From NCBI GenBank assembly GCA_965659675.1, contig CBFHWY010000005.1, positions 4,033 through 68,032 of the forward strand: DNA of 64,000 nt. Direction: 5' to 3'. The position numbers were made by a program, and so were the translations under genes. Under the pieces are notes generated by a model, which was given only the letters and a program-made list of their open reading frames with translations, ran no database searches and was not told where the DNA came from. Of this stretch, positions 50,347 to 61,400 are shown one piece after another. The stretch comes from CBFHWY01 sp965659675. GTDB taxonomy: Bacteria > Bacteroidota > Bacteroidia > Flavobacteriales_G > Salibacteraceae. Numbering within the stretch: the stretch's first letter is position 1; each line of letters starts with the position of its first letter.

Positions 50347-51587
50347 GAAGTTTAGGGCATTTCCAATTTGAGATAAACAATACGGAATGGCTGCGCGACT
50401 ATGAGCAATTCTGTTGGCTCGATAGTGGAAGTTTTCCGGGCAAACATCTCATCGGTCTGGGAAACAGATCGGAGTTCCGAGGAAAGGGGATTCAGGATCT
50501 TGATCAACTACAAACATGGTTGGATAAAGAATCTGAATTTGCCTTTGGCTACTTTAATTACAAGCTAAAAGATCAGCTTGAAGACCTTAAAAGCAAGAAT
50601 GAATGCCTTATCGAATTTCCGGATCTTTATTTCTTCACACCTGAGATCCTTATCAAAGGAGATGGGAAACACTGGGAACTTTTTTCTGACTCAGTATTTG
50701 ATCCGCATGTCCTAATAGCTAAGATGGAAGGGCAGCCAGAGCCTCTACCTGGACTTGATATTCATCTTGAATCACAAATCACAAAGTCGGAGTATTTAGA
50801 TAGCTTGAACGGCATACAAGAACACATCCAACTGGGAGATATCTACGAGATGAATTTCTGTCAGGCTTTCTATGCTAAATCTAAGGCCATTGATCCTTTC
50901 CATACCTATTCGCGCATAAGAAATAAGCTAGGCGGCCCCATGTCTTCTTTTGCCCGTTTCGGTGATAAATTTATTCTTTCAAGCAGTCCTGAACGATACC
51001 TCCAAAAGATCGGCTCAAAAGTGATCTCTGAACCCATAAAAGGTACTTTAAAAAGAAGCGAAGACCCTCAGGTGGATTTCCGTTTAAGAGAAGCCTTGAG
51101 AACTAGTGAGAAAGACCGGGCTGAGAATGTAATGATCGTTGATCTCGTAAGAAATGATCTCTCTCACATAGCCAGAAAGGCAAGTGTTAAGGTTGAAGAA
51201 TTGTGCGAAATATATTCATTCCCGAAGGTTCACCAAATGATATCCAGAGTCAGCTGCGAGTTTGATGATTCGTTTGAGCTTGTAGATATCATCAGACACA
51301 GTTTTCCGATGGGCTCTATGACCGGCGCTCCCAAGATCAGAGCAATGGAACTCATAGAAGAGTACGAAAGCTTCAATCGTCAACTATATTCCGGTAGTAT
51401 CGGCTACTTTGATCCAGAAGGTAATTTTGACTTTAGTGTTTTGATCCGAACCCTCTTCATTGACCAAAAAAAAGACCTCTGTCTGATCCCGGCAGGTGGT
51501 GCCATAACCATCCTTTCTGATCCTGAACAGGAGTACGAAGAGTGTTTGTTGAAAGTTGAAGGAATTAGAGACTTACTGAGGTCTTAA
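50343..51587 (+). CDS. pabB: Aminodeoxychorismate synthase component I
   Basis: A 414-residue chorismate-binding enzyme that makes 4-amino-4-deoxychorismate for folate. The deciding motif is PIKGT at 231-235: Lys233 is the covalent-intermediate lysine of PabB, whereas anthranilate synthase TrpE has Ala (PIAGT). Other conserved parts are EMNFCQAF, LSSSPERYL, RAENVMIVDLVRNDL, GSMTGAPKIRAMELI and YSGSIGYFDPEG. No PabA or PabC gene is adjacent. It follows the acyltransferase by a 4-base overlap and meets the PorP/SprF gene convergently (4-base overlap at the ends). Confidence 0.93.
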   Translation: MRSLGHFQFEINNTEWLRDYEQFCWLDSGSFPGKHLIGLGNRSEFRGKGIQDLDQLQTWLDKESEFAFGYFNYKLKDQLEDLKSKNECLIEFPDLYFFTPEILIKGDGKHWELFSDSVFDPHVLIAKMEGQPEPLPGLDIHLESQITKSEYLDSLNGIQEHIQLGDIYEMNFCQAFYAKSKAIDPFHTYSRIRNKLGGPMSSFARFGDKFILSSSPERYLQKIGSKVISEPIKGTLKRSEDPQVDFRLREALRTSEKDRAENVMIVDLVRNDLSHIARKASVKVEELCEIYSFPKVHQMISRVSCEFDDSFELVDIIRHSFPMGSMTGAPKIRAMELIEEYESFNRQLYSGSIGYFDPEGNFDFSVLIRTLFIDQKKDLCLIPAGGAITILSDPEQEYEECLLKVEGIRDLLRS

Positions 51588-52477
51588 TCCTCCAGGAATC
51601 GGAAACCGACCATTAATTCATGTGAGCCAGTACTCTGGCGACGGAGGTTCGAAATTGGGAAGTCATAGGAGTACCCCAGCATAAACTTTTCTCTGAAGCT
51701 GTATCCAAACATGGCTCCAATAGCATCCTCACTTCTATAATTGAAGCCCAACCAAATATTCTTTTGATAGATCGCTCTTACATTGGCATCAACCTGAATT
51801 GGAAGCGGGTCAATGTATTTGATGAGGAATGAAGGTTGTATTTGGAAATCCCCACCAATATCGAATGTATAGCCACCGGCAGCAAAATAGTGATTGCTGA
51901 GTCTGCTCAAGGTGTTGTTGTAGGCATCAAAAAACTGCAACCTTGAACCAACAAGCTGTGGGGCAGATATGCTAAAGAACCAGCGATCCTCTTCATAGAG
52001 ATATAATCCAGCGGCAATATCTGGTACCAGAGCAGATTGCAATGAGGTACTTAATACAATGTCATTGATGTCTTCCAGGTTTATTTTGCCTCCATCCACG
52101 GCAAACTGTAATAACCCTCCGGCCAAACCAAAACTTAACTTGATATCGTCAGTGATCTTGATCCTATAAGAATAAGATACCTGAAAGCCTGATCTTCTTG
52201 TTGGGCCAGTATAATCTGTAAAGACATATCCACCGATTCCCATGTTATCAGCGCCTCCAATTGGTCCATGCATGCTGAAGATATAGGTTCTTGGCGCATC
52301 GGTGATTCCCAACCATTGAAATCTATGATTTGACTGAACCTTGAAGTATGGGCTGGTGCCTCCAATAGCAGGATTGGTCACGTAATCATTGATCAGGTAT
52401 TGAGTGTAATGAGGAAGCTGTTGAGCTTGACTCAACATCGTGCTTAACATCAGCGATATGAACAGTAACTTTCTCAT
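51584..52477 (-). CDS. PorP/SprF-family outer-membrane protein
   Basis: A 297-residue barrel-type protein with signal peptide MRKLLFISLMLSTMLSQAQ. The family start QQLPHYTQYLINDYVTNPAIGG (about 20-41) is diagnostic for the PorP/SprF family. In F. johnsoniae SprF is encoded just after sprB and is needed to place SprB on the surface. Here the gene follows the giant SprB-like gene with a one-base overlap (TAATG), so it is a close functional analogue of SprF by position. It could equally be named PorP-like; sequence alone does not separate the subfamilies. Confidence 0.9.
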   Translation of the reverse strand: MRKLLFISLMLSTMLSQAQQLPHYTQYLINDYVTNPAIGGTSPYFKVQSNHRFQWLGITDAPRTYIFSMHGPIGGADNMGIGGYVFTDYTGPTRRSGFQVSYSYRIKITDDIKLSFGLAGGLLQFAVDGGKINLEDINDIVLSTSLQSALVPDIAAGLYLYEEDRWFFSISAPQLVGSRLQFFDAYNNTLSRLSNHYFAAGGYTFDIGGDFQIQPSFLIKYIDPLPIQVDANVRAIYQKNIWLGFNYRSEDAIGAMFGYSFREKFMLGYSYDFPISNLRRQSTGSHELMVGFRFLED

Positions 52478-55400
52478 TATCTCATAATAGTAACTGGTCC
52501 GGTCACAACCCTTTCCTCTAGGCTATCATCATTGAAGTCGATCACATAATAATAGGTCCCCACAGGAAGATCCTGACCTTTGTAGGTTCCATCCCACGGC
52601 ACAGAATATCCAGTTGACTGGAATACAAGTTGTCCCCAACGGTTGTAGACTTCTACCTCCACATTCGGATACTCACTAAGGTCTGTTGGTCTCCAAACAT
52701 CATTTACTCCATCGTCGTTTGGCGTAAAGCCATCTACAAGTTTCACTGACTCAACCTCAATATTCATTGTATCAGTTGCACTGCATCCAAATGCTGTAGT
52801 TACTTCAACTACATAAGTGATATCCTCATCGGGTTTAACGATCGGGTTGTATTCATCCGTTTGTCCCACGAAGTAGTCAGCTGGACTCCATTGTACCGTT
52901 TCACCAGCTATTGCTGTCGGATTGCCACCAATTACCACCTCATCACCAATGGTGATCACCTTGTCCTCTCCTGCATCGGCACGAACATATGGCACTACGC
53001 TTACCGAAATGGTGTCATAATCGATACAAAGTCCGGCGGTAGCCTCTACCACATATTGTCTTGCGCCACCTTCTGGAACGAGTCTGAGAAGATCAGAGTT
53101 ACCAAGTACAAAGCCCAGGTCATCAAACCATCTGTAATTCACTGAGGCATTACTGATCGATGTTGCTCTCAGGAAGATAGAGCCTGGAGTACCACATACA
53201 CTGGTATCTTCAGGTGCGATCACTTCAAGGTTGGTTGCTACTCCAATATTTGCCGTTAGAGAGTCTTCACAACCATTAACGTCAAGTACTGTCACTTTAT
53301 ATTCTCCCTGGATCAAGCCAGAAACATCTTGCACCCCAGCGCTGAAACCTCCAGGTCCACTCCAGTTGTACGTGAATGGTGCCGAAGGTCCAAATACTTC
53401 AATGTCCACTTCACCATCATTTGTCGACTCACAGCTTGCATCAGTTGTAGCTGCAAGGTTGAGGTCGAATGTGTCTGCCGGGCTAATGTTAAAGCTCGTG
53501 AATGACTTACAATTTGCAGAGTCTGTAACCTCTACCGTATATCTTCCTTCACATAAGCCAGAGATATCATCGGTAGTAAAGGCACCGGAATTCCAGCTAT
53601 AGATGAGGTTACCTCTTCCGACTGCGGTGATAGCGATCTCTCCGTCACACAGGCCTCTACAAGTTTCATCCTTGAGAGTGTCGAGTAATACCACTGGCGA
53701 CCCAACATTGCTAATATTCACCACTTCCTGTTTAGTACAGTTATCAGCATCAGTAATATTCACAAAATAGCTTCCTGCTGTGATGTTTGTTAAGCTATCC
53801 GTAGTTTCTGGCGGAATGAATGGGTTCTGAGCTCCATCCAACCATTCATAAGAATATGGTGCTTTTCCACCAACAGTTACCACCTGAGTCTGTACAGAAC
53901 CATCTCCGGATTGACAATTTGGTTCAGTGATATTAAATCGCGCAATGATCTCAGCAGGCGACTTAACTTCAACAGTATCTGTTGCAATACAACCAACAAC
54001 ATCTGTTACCTCCACTCCATAAACACCTGCGCACAGATTGTCAACTGTATCGCTACTCGCACCGAGTCCTACCCAATTCACGGTGAATGGTGGAAGTGCA
54101 TTAAGGACGTTCACATAAGCCCTACCGTCGCATGATCCGAAACATGATGTAGAATCAGCATTCAAGCTGATGCTAGGAGCAGGAGTATTGCTTAAGTTAA
54201 AAGTGAAGATCTGCGTAAGTCCATTCACGTCTCTAACACTTAGGCGAATGATTCCAGCACATCGATTTCTTGTTGTATCAGTATTGTCTCCATTATCCCA
54301 TGTGTATGTGTAAGGTGCAACTCCACCAGAGATCACTACTGCAATTTCTCCATTACAAACATTACATGAAGGATTGGTGATAAGCGAAGTGTCGAGTCGT
54401 AATACCGTTGGGTTTGCCATTATGATCGAGTCCACCACTGAACAACCGTTCTGATCTGTAACCGTCACATAATTGGTTCCCACACAAAGGTTATTTGCAT
54501 TAGGCGAAGTTGAACCTCCAGTCCATTGATAACTATAGTTTCCAGCTCCACCGCTTGCAAGAACGCTTGCCTGTCCATCACATGTACTGATTGAACTCAC
54601 ATTCGACACTAATGAAACCGTTTTGCTGATCGGGCTTGCAGCCTCAATTGTATCAGTAAAGAAAGAAATACAACCAAGGCTATCAGTCACCTGAAGAGTA
54701 TATGGGTTTGGACACTGGTTGAGGAGATCTTGTGAGGTGCTTCCGCTTGTCCAGCTATAGATCAATGAGCCAGTACCTCCGCTTGTGCTCACAAAAATAT
54801 CTCCATCGCATGCCGCTGGGCAAGATTCATCATTCAGACTATCCAGGCTTATCAAAGCAGCATTAAGGTTGCTAAGTGTAATATTTCTTGAGGTATCCTG
54901 ACAGCCATTGGCATCTTCTATGGCAAGGTTATAAATACCTGCACCCAGATTGTTAGCAGTATCCGTTGTTTGAGAAGGGATCAGTGCTGCAAGGGAATTA
55001 TCAAGCCAATTGTAATTGTAGTTTGCTGTTCCACCACTCACACTAGCAATGATCTGGCCATCATTCGCACTGCAATTTGGATCAATAGTTATGAAGCTCG
55101 CTGAAATAGCTCCTGGCTCGTTGATCACTATGGTATCAACAGATATACATCCAGCCGTGTCGATCACTCTAGCTTCATATGTACCTTGTGAGAGTCCCGT
55201 AACTGTGTCGTTCGTTGATGGTACAGCTGGCCATAAGAAGGTCACATTGCTCGTCGTTGAACTCACTATACCTAAACCGTCAGCTGACCCATTACAGCTA
55301 ACATCAACTTTACTCATCGAGATATTAGGTGCCCCTGGGTTAGATAACAGATATGTTTGGGTGACAGTATCCACTCCATCGCTCACACTCACTGTATAGA

Positions 55401-58400
55401 AGCCTGGGCACAAGCTACTTGAAGTCTGTCCATTATCACCATTACTCCATGTATATGTCAAGCTACCTACTCCCCCAGATGCCAGCACAAAGGCAGTACC
55501 ATTACAAGGTGTAACACCACAAGCTGGATCTGAACTATTTGTGCTGTCAATCGTGATCGGAAGAGGCTCTGTGATCACAACTGTATCAGTAGTGCTGCAG
55601 TTGTTAGCATCGGTCACCGTAACCACATAGGTATTTGCACACAAGCCAGTGGCAGTATCTCCAGCCGCATTGGTGCTTACACCCGTTGGCCAGCTATAAG
55701 AATAATTTGGTGTTCCTCCAGACGCCTGTACACTGGCAATTCCATCACATTGACCCGCAGCAGTCGCGTTGCTAATTACCGTGTGTGATAAGGTCAATAG
55801 GTTTGGTTCATCGATCGTATCTGTGAAGAAGCTCAAGCAGAAGTTATTGTCTACCACGCCCATTTGATAAGGCCCAGCACATTTATTTGTGATATCCTCT
55901 GATGTTTCTCCACTAGACCAGAGGAAGTTCAGACCGCTACCGCTAACCGTCAAGAATATGCCTCCATCACACTGACCATTACAACTAACATCCACCAAAC
56001 TATCAAGTGTGATCACAGGTCCACCTGCGTTGCTCAGGGTGACATTAAATATTCTCGAGCAGGAATTGGTGTCCGTTACCTGAAGATTATAGATACCAGC
56101 ACTAAGGTTTGTTGCTGTGGCACCAGTTTGTGAAGGTGTCAGTGGATTTAATGCAGTATCGAGCCACAAGTAAGTATATCCAGGGGTTCCACCACCAACA
56201 CTCGCTGTTATCTGTCCATTGCTTAGTAAGCATCCAGGTTGAACTGAAGAGACGCTCGCACTAAGTTGGTTTGGCTGATTAACAATCACAGTATCTACAG
56301 AAACACACCCAACTGAATCTGTCACTCTCACCTCGTATGTCCCAGCTGATAAACCAGTAATTGAATCATTCGTGGATGGAATAGCTGGCCAGTTATATGT
56401 AACCGTTCCTGTTGCCGAAGCAAAGGCGATCCCATCTCCTGAACCATTACATGAAAGGTCTACTTTTCCGGTGCTTACTAGTGGCCCCCCTACATTCGAT
56501 ATTGGATAATTCTGCACAAGGGTATCAGAACCATCGGTAATTGTAACCGTTGCCACACCCGGACATCTGCCCGATGTTGTTTGGCCGATATCTCCATTAT
56601 TCCATATGTAGGTCAAAGGTCCTGACCCACCGCTAGCAAGCACGAAAACTTCCCCATCACACGGAACTGCATTACATGTAGCGTTGCTCACATTAAAGCT
56701 ATCGATCACAATGCTAACAGGTGCACTTATTAGTACTGTGTCTATTACAGAGCAACCAAGAGAATCAGTGACAGTCACAAAATTCTGACCCACACAAAGG
56801 TTATTGGCAGAAGAGCCCGTTGAACCACTTGTCCAACTGTAAGTATAAGGAGGGGTTCCACCACCTGGAGAAGCTGAGGCAGCACCATCACAATTAGTTG
56901 GAGCACTCGCATTACTCACAAGACTGGCATTTGCATTGATCGGAGTGGCACCATCAATGGTATCGGTAAAGAAACTTACACACCCAAGTTGATCTGTAAC
57001 CCTCAGCGTGTAGGCTCCAGGACAAACACTATCAAGGTCTTGAGAACTTGCAGATCCAGGAGTCCATTGATAGAGATAATTTGGGTTTCCTGCAGAAACA
57101 GAAACAAAGATGCCACCATCGCAGTCGGAAACACAGGTTTCATTGTTTACGCTATCCAGACTAATCACCGGTCCACCAACATTTCCAATTGTAAATGGCA
57201 ATATCTGGCTACATCCTTTTTGATCGAAAATGGTGACATTGTAGGTATTTGCAGCATATCCAGTATCTGTGCTATTCGTTGTCAGTCCACCAACTGGCCA
57301 TTGATAAGAATAGCTTCCATTTCCGCCAGAAGTACTTGCAGTGACCTGACCATTTGCCAAACCACAATCAGCAGGAACAGTTGAGAAGCTTGCGCTGATT
57401 GCTAATGGTTGTTCAACTGTTATAGTATCAAAGAAGTTACAGCCATCAAGACTAGTAACAGTTACAAAATAAGTTCCTGCGGAGACTCCTGAAATAGAGT
57501 CTAAAGTATCATTGACCGAACTTGACCAGTTATAGGTAAATGGTGCATTTCCAGTAAGCACATTGATTCGCGCTACACCATTTGATTGACCATTACATTG
57601 AACACTGTCTGCTGAGCTCGTCGCAGTGATTTGAACTGGATTAACAACCGTTGCACTATCTATGGCCTGACATCCATTCGCATCTGTGACGGTGGTCGTA
57701 TAGGTATTCGCACATAGATTTACAATACTATCCAGTGTATCATTTACTGAAGTACTCCAGTTGTATGTATAAGGCATGTTACCTCCGCTTGGGGTCACTT
57801 TTACTTCTGCATCACATACTGTAAGCAAACAACTCAATGGCTTAACATTAAAGCTCAAGCTCAGTGATCCACTATTGTCAATTGTGTCGGTAAAGAAGGC
57901 CTGACATCCCGCAGTATCTTCTACTTGCAAAGTATATGTCGTATCGCAAAGACCAGTAATATCTGGAGTGGTATCCCCATTAGACCAAATAGTGGAAACC
58001 AGGGGTCCGTTGAAACTTCGAATACTGACGTAGATCTCACCGTCGCAAACCCCTTCACATGAGGCATCAAAAATGCTATCTAAACTAACCTGAGGTGCTC
58101 CAAAATCATTAACCGCTACGTTGGACGCTGTTGCACTACAGCCATTTGTATCCGTAACAACTACATTATATAGCCCAGAGAATAACCCAGTTGCAGTAGC
58201 TCCCGTTTGTCCTAAAGCTGTACCTGCAGAATCCCAGGCATAAGTGTAAGGTGATGTTCCACCTGATGCAAGAACGCTTGCTGTACCCTGGTTACCACCG
58301 CATCTGGCTGGAGTTGAAGAGGTACTTAAGCTTAAGCTACCTGGTTCAGATAAGCTTTGCGAAACAAACTTTTGACATCCAAAAGCATCAGTGATCGTCA

Positions 58401-61400
58401 CCGTGTAAGTAATTCCCCCTCTTAAGTTGATGGCTATACTATCCGTTGCCCCTGTTGTCACTGTTGAACCATCGCTGGCAGACCAGGCATAGGTGTAAGC
58501 TCCACCTGGGCTTGGAGTTACGGTCAAACTTCCATTGGTATCTCCGTTACAGGCTAAAGTGGTACTATCACTAAATACCAGGTTATAGGCAGGCGGCTCA
58601 TTAAGCGTATAGGAATTGGTATCTGCACAGTTATTGGCATCAGTGATGGTTACACTGTAACTAAAATTCCCAGCAAGGCCAATTGCAATACTATCACTTG
58701 CTCCGGTAGCTACCCCAGCAGTCCAATTGAATGTATAAGGTTGTTGTCCGTTTGATGGTGTGATCGTTAAGCTTCCTGTAGAATCACCCCCACAAATGAT
58801 CGCAGTGCTATCCGAGAAGAAACTTGTGATAGCTAATGGATCGGTAAGGATTGTATTGACAGTATCCCTGCAGCCACTAGCATCTGTAACGGTCACAAAA
58901 ATTGCAACCCCACCCTGAAGACCTGTTCTGATGCTATCGTTTGATCCTGCTGTTCCAGAGGACCAACTATAGTTAAACGGAGCTGTACCCTGATTCGGGG
59001 TTACGATCAATTCACCATCCGAAGCACCATTACATGTTGGATTCGTGGATGAAGTAAAGCTCGCGGCAAAATTATTTGGGTCACTCAAGGAGTCAGATAT
59101 ACTTACTGAACAACCATTGGAGTCGCTTACCTGAACGCTATATAAAATTCCTGCAGAAAGGCCGATGGCGATGCTATCACTAGTTCCCGTGCTAACTGCT
59201 GGAGTCCAGCTAAAAGTGTAAGGCGAGGTTCCACCCGTAGGAGTCACTGTTAATGATCCATTATTTGAAGGACCTGAACATGATAGTGCTGTACTATCAG
59301 TAAAGCTAGCTGAAAGAACTAGTGGGTCTAGGAGCTGCTTATCACTTGAGTCCTGACAGCCATTCGCATCTGTTACGATTACGCGATAAGTGTCTGCCCC
59401 AAGGTTAATCGCAATTGAATCAGACACTCCTGTGTCTACCGGTGCAGCACTTCCAACTCTTAACCAGTTAAAACTGTAAGGTCCTGTACCGTTGATCGCC
59501 TGCGCAAAAAGTCTGGCGTTGGTATCTCCAAAACAACTTATCCTTAAGCTATCAAATATCGAAGCAACTACCGCGCTTGGTGCAGAGATCGTTCTGCTAA
59601 TCGTGTCACTGCAACCAAGTGAATCAGAAACCACTACAGTGTAAAGTACACCCGAAGTCAGGTTGATAGCTATACTATCTGAAGAGCCAGTGCTCACTGC
59701 GGGTGTCCATGTGAATGTGTAAGGTGCCAGGCCTCCGGTGGGTGTTACGGTAAGACTTGCATTTGTATCTCCCGGACAACTAATACCGGTGCTATCGGTA
59801 AATTGAGCTGTTGGTCTAACCGGATCTTGAAGACTAATATTATTCGTATCGGTACAGCCATTGACATCTTGTATCACAACCTGATAGTTCGTACTACCAT
59901 TCAAACCAGTAGCAATGCTATCGCTCGCGCCGGTAGTTACTGCTGGACTCCATGTAAATGTGTAGCGAGGTGTACCACCATTCGGAGTAACTGTAGCAGA
60001 GCCCAGTGCCGTACAGCTCACGCTGGTACTATCGGTAAAGCTTGAAGTGAGGTCTTGAGGTTCTGATAAAGTTTGACGACTCGTGTCAGTACATCCTCTT
60101 GAGTCTGTCACTACAACTTGATATTGGGTTCCACCGCTTAGGTTTATCGCAATACTGTCATTTGCTCCTGTTGTTACAGCAGGTGTCCATGTAAAAGTAT
60201 AGCCTGGTGTACCTCCATTTGCGTCTAAGGTTAGGCTTCCTGTGGTATCTCCAAAACAAGAGACCGTGCTACTATCAACCATACTGGAACTTAAAGCTGG
60301 TGGGTCGCTTAAGGTGGCATCTGCTGAATCTCTACATCCATTCGCATCGGTAACTACAACGCGGTATGTTGAGGCATTTAGGAGAATTGCGATACTATCC
60401 GTAGCCCCTGTAGATACGTTTCCGCCTCCTAATTTTGACCATGCATAAGTGTAATTTGGAGTACCTCCACTTGGGGTGGCTATCAGTTGTCCATCCGAAA
60501 AGAAAGTACAACTAACTGAAGTGCTGTCAGTAAAGCTTACACTCACTCCACCTGAGGCTCCTGTCAAGCTAATTGAATTTGTGTCCGTACATCCACTTGC
60601 ATCGGTTATTACCACCGAGTAGGTAACTCCGGAGGTTAGATTGATCGCAATGCTATCACTAGCTCCGGTTGCAACAGTGCTTCCATCGCTTGCCGACCAG
60701 CTGTATGTATAATTAGGTGTTCCTCCGCTTGGGGTTATGGTAAAGCTTCCGTTGGTATCTCCTGGACAGGTTAAAGTAGTACTATCGGTAAACACAGATG
60801 TGATGGTCAATGGATCCTGAAGTGAAATGTTATTTGTGTCTGTACATCCGTTGGCATCTTCAATTACCACTTGATAATTGGTGTTTCCACTTAATCCTGT
60901 TGCAATGCTATCGCTTGAGCCAGTTGTAACAGCTGGACTCCAGGTGAAAGTATAACCAGGCGTACCTCCGGAAGGAGTAACAGTTACGCTTCCATCTGAT
61001 ACACCACTACAGCTAACGCTTGTGCTATCCGTGAAAGTTGAATTGATATCTTGTGGTTCAGACAAAGTTTGGCGACTTGTATCTGTACAACCATTAACAT
61101 CTGTTACAACAACCTGATATTGCGTTCCTCCACTTAGGTTTATGGCAATACTGTCATTTGCTCCTGTTGTTACAGCAGGTGTCCATGTAAAGGTATAACC
61201 AGGAGTTCCACCATTTGCTTCTACGGTCAAACTACCTGTGGTATCTCCAAAACAAGAGACCGTGCTACTATCAACCATACTGGAACTTAAGGCCGGCGGG
61301 TCACTTAAGGTGGCATCTGCTGAATCTCTACATCCATTCGCATCGGTAACTACAACACGGTATGTTGCAGCATTCAGGAGAATTGCAATACTATCTGTGG

